Source: a bacterium (GTDB taxonomy: Bacteria > Ratteibacteria > UBA8468 > B48-G9 > DTJG01). From it: DNA of 11,962 bases. A program made the translations under genes and the position numbers. Location: NCBI GenBank assembly GCA_026418655.1, contig JAOAAW010000041.1, positions 1-11,962 on the forward strand, written 5' to 3'. This document shows positions 1 through 7,049 of this stretch, one piece after another. Under the pieces are notes generated by a model. It worked only from the letters and a program-made list of their open reading frames with translations. It did no database searches and was not told where the DNA came from. How positions within the stretch are numbered: the first letter of the stretch is position 1; each line of letters opens with the position of its first letter.

Positions 1-132
1 GGAGCAATGATTTTTGTGGTTGTGGAGGAACTTATCCCGGAATCCCAAAGAAATGGAAACACCCATCTTTCTACAGCAGGAATAATAGCTGGATTTCTGG
101 TAATGATGGCTCTTGATGTTGCTTTTGGTTAG
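1..132 (+). CDS. ZIP-family metal (zinc) transporter, C-terminal fragment
   Basis: This reading frame is already open at the window edge and ends with TAG at 130-132, leaving 43 residues. It shows the typical end of a ZIP (ZupT/GufA-like) transporter. The stretch GAMIFVVVEELIPESQ is the end of a late transmembrane helix, where the acidic residues and proline belong to the family metal-path motif. After a short loop (Gly/Asn/Thr/His) comes a last helix reading GFLVMMALDVAFG, the classic ZIP C-terminus. Such proteins carry zinc or other divalent metals across the inner membrane into the cytoplasm. The N-terminal part lies outside the window, so start and regulation are unknown. Its stop overlaps that of the convergent DUF72 gene by three bases. 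The family call rests on a short but characteristic segment. Confidence 0.8.
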   Translation, partial: GAMIFVVVEELIPESQRNGNTHLSTAGIIAGFLVMMALDVAFG

Positions 133-971
133 AAAAGGTCCTTTTCAGTTTCAAGTTTGATTCCGAGCATCTGTGCAAATCTCATTGCATTCTTTGCAGC
201 ATGACCTGCATGACAGTTATTGAAAAATATAAAGCTGATTTCTGCCTTTTGTATCATTGAGTGTGCTATGTCCTTAATTTCTCTTAATTCCTCATCTGTA
301 TAATAATAGTTATACCTTTCGGATATACTGGTATTAAACCAGTTTGTGTTTCTTCCATGACACCGAAGATATGCAACATTTGAGGTTACAACATCGGCAA
401 GTGGCATCAATCTTGGAAGCCCTGGTTCATCAACAGCACAAAATGCAAGATTATTTTTTGTCAAAAATTCATAGTTTTCTTCTTTTGCCCATGCTATGTT
501 TCTGAACTCCATCACAACAGGAATTTCCAGAAAAAATTCCCTTATTTTCAAGATATAATCTAATGAACCAGTTGATGGATAGAAAAATAATGGAAACTGA
601 AAAAGTAATGCTCCTAATTTTTCTGAATCCTGCAACGGCTTTATTGCTTGCCTGAGTTGAGTAAGATAACCTTTAATTTGATTCATATCAGGTTTTTCTT
701 CAAGGCGATGATCAAAGGGATCATGGGTGATACCCCTGAATGCCTTGATTGAAAACAAAAAATTTGAAGGGGTTTTTCTTGACATCAATTCAAAAATTTT
801 TGAGGAAGGTATACGGTAATATGTTGAGTTTATCTCCACAGCGTTAAATCCAAGATTTTTGGCATAGAATTCAAGCATCCTATCCTGAGAAATCTTTTCA
901 GGATAAACTATGCCTTTCCAGTCAGAAAAGGAGAATCCTGAGGTGCCTATTCTGATCTTCTTTTTTTGCAT
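129..971 (-). CDS. DUF72 family protein (YecE-like)
   Basis: A 280-residue protein of the DUF72 family, a TIM-barrel-fold group whose biochemical role is unsettled. From the chosen start it shows the family blocks in order: GTSGFSFSDW (about 9-18), FNAVEINSTYYRIP (42-55), a segment ending in ITHDP, EFRNIAW (155-161), YLRCHGRN (about 201-208) and FFNNCHAGHAAKNA (249-262). The length is normal for the family and no signal peptide is seen, so it is cytoplasmic. The frame stays open upstream to a TTG at 1016, but that codon lies inside the predicted promoter, upstream of the likely transcript start, so the ATG at 971-969 is preferred. Its Shine-Dalgarno (AAGG) is rather far away at about 13 bases; a CTG at 980 with better spacing is a less likely alternative. 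Divergent from the methyltransferase gene and convergent with the ZIP gene. Confidence 0.88.
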   Translation of the reverse strand: MQKKKIRIGTSGFSFSDWKGIVYPEKISQDRMLEFYAKNLGFNAVEINSTYYRIPSSKIFELMSRKTPSNFLFSIKAFRGITHDPFDHRLEEKPDMNQIKGYLTQLRQAIKPLQDSEKLGALLFQFPLFFYPSTGSLDYILKIREFFLEIPVVMEFRNIAWAKEENYEFLTKNNLAFCAVDEPGLPRLMPLADVVTSNVAYLRCHGRNTNWFNTSISERYNYYYTDEELREIKDIAHSMIQKAEISFIFFNNCHAGHAAKNAMRFAQMLGIKLETEKDLF

Positions 972-973
972 GT

Positions 974-1001
974 TTGACAGCTGACCTTTTAAGAATAGAA
1001 T
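974..1001 (+). promoter_or_regulatory. Sigma70-type promoter for the MttB-family gene
   Basis: A perfect -35 box TTGACA lies at 974-979, followed by a 16-base spacer and a near-consensus -10 box TAGAAT at 996-1001. Transcription would begin near 1008, giving a leader of about 38 bases before the ATG at 1046, which has AAAGGA just upstream. The -10 box occupies the same bases as the -10 box of the opposite-facing DUF72 promoter. Confidence 0.6.
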
Positions 1002-1026
1002 ACTTTTGTACTCCAACTATTGTCAA
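997..1026 (-). promoter_or_regulatory. Sigma70-type promoter for the DUF72 gene, overlapping the divergent one
   Basis: On the minus strand a perfect -35 box TTGACA lies at 1026-1021 and a -10 box TATTCT (4 of 6 matches) at 1002-997, separated by 18 bases. The start site would be near 990, downstream of the possible TTG start at 1016, which is why the ATG at 971 is chosen for DUF72. The -10 box shares bases 997-1001 with the -10 box of the plus-strand promoter. Confidence 0.5.
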
Positions 1027-1045
1027 ATTTTAAAAAGGAATTTTT

Positions 1046-2416
1046 ATGAAGAAGACATGGAAAATTTCCGGTGGCTTGGATTATGATGATATAAGCCAGA
1101 TACATAGCACAGCAATCGGTTTAATTGAAAAAGTTGGTATTAAGACGCCTTCAAAGGTTGCATTGAAGATGCTTTCTGGTAAAAGTGGTGTAAAAATTGA
1201 AAACGACAGGGTTTTTGTTTCGGGCGAAATTGTTGAAGAACTGCTCGGACCATTTCCTAAGGAACTGAATGAAAACAGACAGGATGAACCATCATTTCAT
1301 ATTTCAGGATATGCACTCAGGTGCTATGACTTCAGAACAGGAGAAATTAAAGAACCAACAACAAAAGATATGGTTGAGTTTGCAAAAATATCACATTCCC
1401 TTGGTGTTTCAGGAAGTAGCATTGTTTTTCCAAAAGATATTCCCCAAAAACTTGCCGAAATTGCGTGCTATAAAATGTGTCTTGATGTTTCTGACAGGGT
1501 ATTTGGTGCGGGTATTTTTAGCGATGCAGAGGTCTTTGATATAGTTCATGATATGCTTTTTGTCATAAATTCAAGATATGACCTCGGCATGCATATGATA
1601 AGCCCGATGGCATTTGACCCATTTTTACTTGAAATGGCAATCAGATACATTCCCAAAAAACCATCATTTTCTGTAGGAAATATGCCAATGATGGGAACAA
1701 CAATACCGGTTGACTTTTTTGGTGCGCTGGCTCAATCATGTGCTGAAGTTCTTGGAGGAGCAGCAATTTTGAAATTACTTGCGCCAGAATGTGATGTGGG
1801 TTTTGTTCCATTCATTTATCCGTTTGATATGAAGTATGGAACAATTGTGTATGGAGGGCCTGATTTTATCAAAGGAAATCTTATTTTAAGTCAGGTTGCG
1901 CAATTTTATGGAACAACAGTCATGGCAAAAGGATTCAACACGATGGCAAAATATCCTGATGATGCTCAGGCAGGAATGAATCTTGCAGGATGTGTTCTCT
2001 TAATGATGGTAGGGCTTAAGAATTTTGGCTGGTCTGGAACCTGTTGCATAGACGAGATCGGGTCAATAGAAAAGGTAATAATTGACTACGAGATATTTAA
2101 AATTGCAAGACACATTGCAGAAGGTTTTGAATTCAATCCTTCTGATATTTCAGATATAGTAACTGAGTGTATAAAGGAAGGTACCTTTATGGTTCACGAG
2201 AGCACCTTAAAAAATTATCGGAAGCAATTTTTCCAATCAGAAATTTTTTCAAATGATACCTTTAGCTCCTGGGATAAATCAGGCAGAAAAAGGCTGGTTG
2301 ATAAGGCAAGAGAAAAAGCGGTTAATCTTTTAAATTCCCATAATTTTGAAAGGGATAAAAATCAACAGAAAGAGCTTGACATTATCTGGGAAAAAGCAAG
2401 AAAAAAATTTTCCTGA
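1046..2416 (+). CDS. MttB-family (trimethylamine methyltransferase-like) protein, non-pyrrolysine
   Basis: A 456-residue member of the trimethylamine:corrinoid methyltransferase (MttB) family, which moves a methyl group from quaternary or tertiary amines to a corrinoid protein. Visible blocks are the N-terminal HSTAIGLIEKVGIKTPS (20-36), the central segment from GNMPMMGTTIPVDFFGALAQ (211-230) to GGAAILKLLAP, the barrel end YPDDAQAGMN (303-312), IEKVIIDYEI (341-350), and the tail HESTLKNYRKQFFQSEIF (384-401) with the following SSWDKSGRKRLVDKAREKA. Length is close to the usual 460-500. The frame has no internal TAG, so it lacks pyrrolysine and belongs with MtgB-like non-Pyl members, whose substrates (glycine betaine, carnitine, proline betaine and others) cannot be told by eye. 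The start has AAAGGA about 8 bases upstream. No corrinoid protein is adjacent. Confidence 0.85.
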   Translation: MKKTWKISGGLDYDDISQIHSTAIGLIEKVGIKTPSKVALKMLSGKSGVKIENDRVFVSGEIVEELLGPFPKELNENRQDEPSFHISGYALRCYDFRTGEIKEPTTKDMVEFAKISHSLGVSGSSIVFPKDIPQKLAEIACYKMCLDVSDRVFGAGIFSDAEVFDIVHDMLFVINSRYDLGMHMISPMAFDPFLLEMAIRYIPKKPSFSVGNMPMMGTTIPVDFFGALAQSCAEVLGGAAILKLLAPECDVGFVPFIYPFDMKYGTIVYGGPDFIKGNLILSQVAQFYGTTVMAKGFNTMAKYPDDAQAGMNLAGCVLLMMVGLKNFGWSGTCCIDEIGSIEKVIIDYEIFKIARHIAEGFEFNPSDISDIVTECIKEGTFMVHESTLKNYRKQFFQSEIFSNDTFSSWDKSGRKRLVDKAREKAVNLLNSHNFERDKNQQKELDIIWEKARKKFS

Positions 2417-2434
2417 GAAATTTTATAAAATTTC
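2417..2434. terminator. AT-rich perfect palindrome between convergent genes
   Basis: GAAATTTTATAAAATTTC is an 18-base perfect inverted repeat filling the gap between the methyltransferase stop (2414-2416) and the nucleoside hydrolase stop (2433-2435). Its place suggests a two-way transcription end. The stem is nearly all A/T, however, so it would be weak as a classical intrinsic terminator. Confidence 0.25.
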
Positions 2435-3293
2435 AGATGAACACACTGAAAAAATGTTCAAAAAAACGTTTGCTATCAACCTCTGATGCAACAAATATAT
2501 TGCTCTTTTCATCTTCAATAAAACCGGTTACACCTATCTGATCAACAAAAACTTTCCCTCTTTTAAATATACACAGGTTTTTTTCAAACAATGTCGCAGC
2601 AGCAAGCGGATCATGATAGGTGATATGTCCCATTTCCATTTTTTCAAACCATATTTCAGCAAAATTCAACACCTCTTCAAGCAGATTATTCTTTTTGAAA
2701 TCTTTAAGAACCTGATTTTTTTCCATCCTTACCTTTGTTGTTACATCAAGTCCACAAACATACATCTGTTTGACCTGTGAGGAAAACACGGTATGGGCTG
2801 CGTACGGATCAATTGAAGTATTCCATTCTGCCTTATTATGTTGTCCAAAAAACATACCACCCATTATGTACATTGATTTCAATAATCCAGGCAGTTCAGG
2901 GTCAATCTTGAAAATTGTTCCAATGTTTGTAAGTGGACCAATGGTTATCAGGTTGATCTCACCCGGATTTTCTCTTATCTTGCCTGTTAGAAAATTAAAC
3001 CAATCCTTTCTGTATGATCTTTGATAACCAATTCCCTCAAGAAATTCGTATTGCATGGCAACTTTTTGCTTCTGTATTCCTATAAGTGGCTCATTCATTC
3101 CAGGGTACACTGGAATATCCTTTCCTGCCTTTTCACATAGATAACTGGCTATCATTGCCCTTTTTTCACTTTCTCCGGTGACTGTTGTGATCCCAATAAT
3201 TTCACATTCAGGATGGCTCAATAAATAAGCAAGGCACACTGCATCATCAATATCACTTCCAATATCTGTATCAAGTATTACCTTTTGCTTCAC
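2433..3293 (-). CDS. Inosine-uridine preferring nucleoside hydrolase family protein
   Basis: A 286-residue nucleoside hydrolase, which cleaves the N-ribosidic bond of nucleosides to free base and ribose using a bound calcium ion. Counting from the GTG start, the calcium and catalytic motif DTDIGSDIDDA is at 8-18, TIGPLTNIG at about 117-125, MGGMFFGQ followed by AEWNTSIDPYAA at 144-166, GLDVTTKV at 181-188 and HDPLAAA with the active-site His at 227-233. All expected key residues are present and the length is slightly short of the usual 310-320. The start is GTG at 3293-3291, preceded by a strong GGAGGAG. The frame is open to 3350, but that extension lies inside the macro-domain gene and has no family match. 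The gene overlaps the upstream macro-domain gene by 23 bases, implying coupled translation. Cytoplasmic; preferred base unknown. Confidence 0.88.
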   Translation of the reverse strand: MKQKVILDTDIGSDIDDAVCLAYLLSHPECEIIGITTVTGESEKRAMIASYLCEKAGKDIPVYPGMNEPLIGIQKQKVAMQYEFLEGIGYQRSYRKDWFNFLTGKIRENPGEINLITIGPLTNIGTIFKIDPELPGLLKSMYIMGGMFFGQHNKAEWNTSIDPYAAHTVFSSQVKQMYVCGLDVTTKVRMEKNQVLKDFKKNNLLEEVLNFAEIWFEKMEMGHITYHDPLAAATLFEKNLCIFKRGKVFVDQIGVTGFIEDEKSNIFVASEVDSKRFFEHFFSVFI

Positions 3294-3816
3294 AAGTCTC
3301 CTCCAGTTGTCTTTGAAAAACACTGTAGGTAAATTCATCAAACAAAACAAATATAATTTTCTTAATTGATTTTAATTCAGGAATAGTTTCAATGACTGCG
3401 CTTATTGAAACTTCTGCTGCTTCCTTCACAGGATATCCAAAAATTCCTGTTGAGATGGCTGGAAATGCAATTGATTTAAGTCCTTTTTCATCAGCAAGCT
3501 TCAGGGAATTTTTAATACACAGCGCAAGTTTTTCTGCTGGATTTTTTTCTTCATGATAAACTGGTCCTACAGTATGAATAACGAACGGATTTGGCAAATT
3601 GTATCCATTTGTTATTACTGCCTGACCTGTTTCAATCGGTGCATATTTTTTGCATTCCTGGTAGAGCAGTGGTCCTGCTTTTTTGTGAATCGCACCTGCA
3701 ACACCTCCACCTGGCATGAGCTGTTTATTTGCTGCATTAACAATTACATCAATATCTACCTGTGCAGTAATATCTGCTTTGATGCATTCAATTATGAAAT
3801 TTTTGATTTTTACCAT
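3271..3816 (-). CDS. Macro-domain (ADP-ribose binding / ADP-ribosyl hydrolase-like) protein
   Basis: A 181-residue single macro domain. Motifs in order: KADIT (13-17, the adenine-site Asp), VIVNAANKQLMPGGGVAGAIH (25-44 core), GQAVITNGYNLPNPFVIHTVGP (64-85) and AFPAISTGIFGYP (117-129), which make the ADP-ribose pocket. Macro domains bind ADP-ribose and many remove it from proteins or deacetylate O-acetyl-ADP-ribose. In MacroD/YmdB-type enzymes the core reads GGVDGAIH with a catalytic Asp; here position 40 is Ala (GGVAGAIH), as in Af1521-like proteins, so YmdB-type chemistry should not be assumed. The ATG at 3816 has AAGGA about 8 bases upstream and a good promoter at 3843-3871. First gene of a pair with the nucleoside hydrolase, overlapping it by 23 bases. 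Cytoplasmic. Confidence 0.9.
   Translation of the reverse strand: MVKIKNFIIECIKADITAQVDIDVIVNAANKQLMPGGGVAGAIHKKAGPLLYQECKKYAPIETGQAVITNGYNLPNPFVIHTVGPVYHEEKNPAEKLALCIKNSLKLADEKGLKSIAFPAISTGIFGYPVKEAAEVSISAVIETIPELKSIKKIIFVLFDEFTYSVFQRQLEETCEAKGNT
3298..3304 (-). promoter_or_regulatory. Strong Shine-Dalgarno fixing the GTG start of the nucleoside hydrolase
   Basis: GGAGGAG on the minus strand sits four bases before the GTG at 3293. It lies within the end of the macro-domain coding sequence and decides between this start and the ATG codons further upstream. Confidence 0.75.
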
Positions 3817-3842
3817 TCAAAAATCCTTCCCTTTACAAGATG

Positions 3843-3871
3843 ATTTTAGCAGAGTTAGAAAATCTTGACAA
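3843..3871 (-). promoter_or_regulatory. Sigma70-type promoter for the macro domain-nucleoside hydrolase pair
   Basis: On the minus strand TTGTCA (3871-3866) and TAAAAT (3848-3843) are separated by exactly 17 bases; each hexamer matches consensus at 5 of 6 positions. Transcription would start near 3836, leaving a short leader that holds the AAGGA of the macro-domain gene. Confidence 0.6.
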
Positions 3872-3887
3872 AAATTTTTCTCCTTAA

Positions 3888-4232
3888 GGATGGGGATTTT
3901 ATTCATATTATTCACCAAGGGGCGACGCGTACACTGATTATGAACCAGCTGGTTCAGAAACAGATTATTGTGTTGTTTATCCATCTCATCTGGGTCCTGT
4001 TCCATCAAGACAGGCAGAGGCATTTCGCGATGGGTGGGAAGACTATAGACTGCTATCTCTTCTGGCATCAAGCAAAAATCCTGAAGCCAGGAAAGTTGTT
4101 GAAGAAGTTCTTTCTCGGATTCCGATGGGTCGTGAACCACTTACTGGCACTGGAATAAAAAAATATGTTGATTTTGAGGCGCTGCGGATGAAACTTTTGG
4201 AAATTGCAGCAAAATTTATACCATCAGGATAA
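3888..4232 (+). pseudogene. C-terminal remnant of a GH123/DUF4091-type glycoside hydrolase
   Basis: An open stretch of 114 codons ending with TAA at 4230-4232 encodes protein-like sequence without a usable start; a TAA lies immediately before it at 3885-3887. The decoded residues include WGFYSYYSPRGD, ETDYCVVYPSHLGPVPSRQA and EAFRDGWEDYRLLSLL. They match the last part of the DUF4091/GH123 catalytic domain, where a YP...SxRxEAxRDGxEDYxxL pattern closes the barrel. Several hundred N-terminal residues are missing; upstream there is only a short gap and then the divergent macro-domain gene, so the rest was probably deleted. The remaining codons are otherwise intact, suggesting a fairly recent loss. 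Reading frames on the opposite strand or in other phases here have no recognisable protein content. Confidence 0.6.
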
Positions 4233-4243
4233 AACGGCAACAT

Positions 4244-4271
4244 TTGACATAATCAGCTTTTGATTTAATAT
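4244..4271 (+). promoter_or_regulatory. Sigma70-type promoter for the exported barrel-propeller gene pair
   Basis: A perfect TTGACA at 4244-4249 and a TAATAT (4 of 6) at 4266-4271 are separated by 16 bases. Transcription would start near 4278, about 22 bases before the ATG at 4300. Confidence 0.5.
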
Positions 4272-4299
4272 TATGTAACAATGAGAAATTTATTGAGAT

Positions 4300-5721
4300 A
4301 TGAAGAACCTGTTGTATTTTTCTGTGATTCTTTTGGGAACAGTGGTTATGGCTGATGAAAATGTTTGTGACATTTTGATTAAAAACACAAAACCAATAAT
4401 CACGGATATCGATAAGAGATTGCCAATTTTTGTGTGGGCACATATTCCTGAACATCTCACAGAACAGCAAATTCTCAGTTATTTAAAACAACTTGACGAA
4501 AGAAAGATTGTTCTTTTAACGGGCTGGAGGATTCCAAAAGAAGGAGAAAAAACAGGCATTCAAAATGCTCTGAAAATAGACATGATAAGAAAACAATTGA
4601 ACCTGCCAGTTTTTATTGATGCATCCGGGATTGTGTATATGTTTTTTGATGGAAGTGAACAAACAGCTCATATCAATGATGAGGGAAAACCATTTTTTGA
4701 TACATCCTTTTCAAAGGAGGTAAAGATAGGTTGTCCTTTCAGGATAGAAACCAGATACCGTGTTATTGCCGAAAGGATTGAAAATTTTCTCAAGGCATAT
4801 AAGAAGGAAGGAATTGATATTAAATACTGGGCGGTTGATTGGGAGGTTGATGGTCCAATAGAATGGAATAACGCCTGGGAAAACAGTAAAAAATGTATGG
4901 TATGCAGAAAGAACATAAAGAACATTGATGATTTTTATGAGTTTCAAAAAGCAGTACGAGGAAAAAGGGCAGAATTGCAAAAGGAAGTCTTTGTAAAAAC
5001 TGTCAGTAAATACTATCCTGAGTGTCTTATAGGAAACTATGCTGTAAATCCGCACGATGGATACAGGTACTGGTGGGACTATTTTGAAAAAGAAACAAAA
5101 GGTGCAATTTATCAGAAGAAACAAGATGCGCTACACAGGAAATGGTTTGATGAATTCAGGTATAGTGGATACACAATGGCAATGCCTGTGATTTATACCT
5201 GGTATAGATTTTTTCAGGATTATAATTTTGAACCAAAGGAATACAGGTGGTTTTATCCACTCATGAAGGAGGCAACATCTGTTGGGAAAAATACTTCTTC
5301 TAATATTCCAGTTATAACTTTTGTTCACTGGCAAACAGTGTCAAAACCGAAAAATGTTCCAGCAGATTTTGTTCCGTTAAGCAGGGGAAAATACAAAGAA
5401 CTGCTCTGGCACTTACTTCTTCGTGGCCATGATGCATTTTGTTTATGGTCTCCAATAAATGAAATGGCAGAAGAGATAAAAGTTGTGCACGAAGTTTATG
5501 CTGAAAGTTTGAAATACAATGATTTTATTTTAAAGGGTAAACCGGTGTTCTGGGATGTGCCTGAGGAACCAGATACAATAATATCAGGAATGAAGTTAAA
5601 CGAAAAATTGCTGTTTATAAGAAGTGATTTTAAAGAACCCAGGGAATTGAAAATAAAGGTTGATGGAAGGATTACAAAAATTCCGGTTATAAAGGAACCA
5701 GCAATTATGGAGATAAAATGA
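4300..5721 (+). CDS. Exported glycoside hydrolase-like protein of uncertain family (GH56-like motifs)
   Basis: A 473-residue protein I cannot assign firmly. Residues 1-18 look like a signal peptide (Lys, hydrophobic core, then VVMAD), so it is probably exported. The body alternates predicted strands and helices like a TIM barrel. It holds LPIFVWAHIPEHL (41-53), YWAVDWEVDGPIEW (176-189) with acidic D180 and E182, a CxxC-like pair at C199/C202, YPECLIGNYAVNP (239-251), and LLRGHDAFCLWSP (373-385) near the barrel end. From about 412 to 473 a strand-rich tail resembles the small beta domain of many glycosidases. The DWE motif and the other blocks recall GH56 hyaluronidases, but this is pattern matching by eye. 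The Shine-Dalgarno is weak (GAGA). It overlaps the next gene by 4 bases (ATGA), so the two are co-translated. Confidence 0.55.
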   Translation: MKNLLYFSVILLGTVVMADENVCDILIKNTKPIITDIDKRLPIFVWAHIPEHLTEQQILSYLKQLDERKIVLLTGWRIPKEGEKTGIQNALKIDMIRKQLNLPVFIDASGIVYMFFDGSEQTAHINDEGKPFFDTSFSKEVKIGCPFRIETRYRVIAERIENFLKAYKKEGIDIKYWAVDWEVDGPIEWNNAWENSKKCMVCRKNIKNIDDFYEFQKAVRGKRAELQKEVFVKTVSKYYPECLIGNYAVNPHDGYRYWWDYFEKETKGAIYQKKQDALHRKWFDEFRYSGYTMAMPVIYTWYRFFQDYNFEPKEYRWFYPLMKEATSVGKNTSSNIPVITFVHWQTVSKPKNVPADFVPLSRGKYKELLWHLLLRGHDAFCLWSPINEMAEEIKVVHEVYAESLKYNDFILKGKPVFWDVPEEPDTIISGMKLNEKLLFIRSDFKEPRELKIKVDGRITKIPVIKEPAIMEIK

Positions 5722-7049
5722 AATTTTTTCAGGAAAAAATTTACAGTTTTGAATGGAAAAACAATGGTGCAGGTCCTCTCTGGTGCTTTGGTTCATCCTG
5801 CATTGCATCCATTGATGATAGAGTTTTTGTAACTGGTTGGGAGACATTGAAAGACATTCCGCCACTTAATTGTGCAAGATGGATGCTTTATGAAAGAAAA
5901 AATAATAGATGGGAAAGATTATATACGGATAATGAGAAAACAAGAGAGCCAGCACCGATATGTGTACTATCTGATGGGAAGATTTTTGTTTCTGAAAATC
6001 CATTCATGTTAGAAAAAGAAGCATACATGGGTCTCACGCTTCCAAAATTTTCATTCTCCTTACCGCCTGATTATAGAAACAGGAAAAACGTTCTATTTTA
6101 TCCGTGCGAACCAGTGACCTTTATCGAACATTCTTACAGGAACTTTGCAGCTGATAGAGAAAATTCAGAGCTTATCCTTTTTCAAAACAAAGATTATGAC
6201 CGTGCGTACTGGTCCTTGATTGATGAATGGGGAAATACAATCAAAAACGGGAAGATTTACTGGCCCTGGGGATATGACTATGTAAATCCACAACCAATAA
6301 GGTTGTGTTATAACAATGTTTTACTGAAAAACAGAGCAGTTTATATTTTTGGAACAAGCGATATCATAGAACCCAATCCTGAATGGAGAAAATATAAAAG
6401 GGAACTGACTGGCAGGCAATGGGATTATGATTTCAGACGAGTATTTTTCACCTTCACTCCTGATATTATAAATGAACCCTTCAGAAACTGGGTTGAAATT
6501 TCCTCCCGAGAAAAAACTGCTGGAAAGTCAAGAAATTGTGATCTATATGTTGATAAAGAGGGCTTTATACATCTGTTATGGATGGAAAAAAGTTGCGATG
6601 AAAGATTGAGAGAAAAATTCTTCCCCGACGAACCTCTGACTCGTTCGTTGAAATATGCAAAACTGAAAGACCAGACGATTCTTATAAAAAAGGATATTTT
6701 GTTTCTGGATGAGGGTGAAAAAAAGTTAAGCTCTGGGCCGTTATTCTGGGGCGGCATATGGGGGAGATTTCATATAACAGAAGAAAACAGGCTATATATT
6801 TTTGCTTCAATCATCAGCGATGATGTAAATAATAAAAATAAAATTGTCGCTGAAAATTTTCTTATTGAATTAGATAATCAGGGAAATATCAAGGGAAATT
6901 ATCCTGTGAACTTTGAAAAGCCATTTACTGAATTTCATACATCCAGTATAAGAAATGGATGCGCTCCGTCAAACACAATCCATATTTATGGCAGTGTTGT
7001 TCAATCTGATAATGAAATGTATTATGGCCGTATAGACATTCAGGGATGA
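5718..7049 (+). CDS. Predicted beta-propeller protein of unknown function
   Basis: A 443-residue protein without an obvious signal peptide or membrane segment. It repeats a strand-rich pattern typical of sialidase/BNR-type propellers, short segments in which a turn leads into hydrophobic strands. Examples are LSDGKIFVSENP (84-95), NRAVYIFGTSDII (205-217), VDKEGFIHLLWME (278-290) followed by LKYAKL, EENRLYIFAS (355-364) and SNTIHIYGSVV (418-428). Aromatic residues are very frequent, as in carbohydrate-binding propellers. I see no conserved catalytic Asp-box series, so enzyme activity cannot be claimed. The ATG overlaps the stop of the exported barrel gene, and GGAG five bases upstream lies inside that gene. 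This tight link suggests that both act on the same substrate, perhaps a glycan or its breakdown product. The end overlaps the convergent ClpP-like gene by 10 bases. Confidence 0.6.
   Translation: MKFFQEKIYSFEWKNNGAGPLWCFGSSCIASIDDRVFVTGWETLKDIPPLNCARWMLYERKNNRWERLYTDNEKTREPAPICVLSDGKIFVSENPFMLEKEAYMGLTLPKFSFSLPPDYRNRKNVLFYPCEPVTFIEHSYRNFAADRENSELILFQNKDYDRAYWSLIDEWGNTIKNGKIYWPWGYDYVNPQPIRLCYNNVLLKNRAVYIFGTSDIIEPNPEWRKYKRELTGRQWDYDFRRVFFTFTPDIINEPFRNWVEISSREKTAGKSRNCDLYVDKEGFIHLLWMEKSCDERLREKFFPDEPLTRSLKYAKLKDQTILIKKDILFLDEGEKKLSSGPLFWGGIWGRFHITEENRLYIFASIISDDVNNKNKIVAENFLIELDNQGNIKGNYPVNFEKPFTEFHTSSIRNGCAPSNTIHIYGSVVQSDNEMYYGRIDIQG

Noticed and set aside
972..1016. TTG at 1016 as the DUF72 start (15 extra residues)
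   Set aside because: The extension does not match the family, whose sequence begins near IRIGTSG, and the codon lies upstream of the predicted transcript start between the -35 and -10 boxes.
3294..3350. Upstream ATG codons for the nucleoside hydrolase
   Set aside because: They lie deep inside the macro-domain gene, lack a good ribosome site, and the family starts directly at KVILDTDIGSD; GGAGGAG before the GTG at 3293 is far better.
3865..3893. Plus-strand promoter from the TTGACA at 3865-3870
   Set aside because: No acceptable -10 box lies 16-18 bases downstream; the bases are better explained as the minus-strand -35 of the macro-domain promoter.
4711..5124. Minus-strand open frame opposite the exported barrel gene
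   Set aside because: Composition reflects the reverse of a real gene; there is no family motif and no ribosome site, and the plus strand has a coherent signal peptide and protein.
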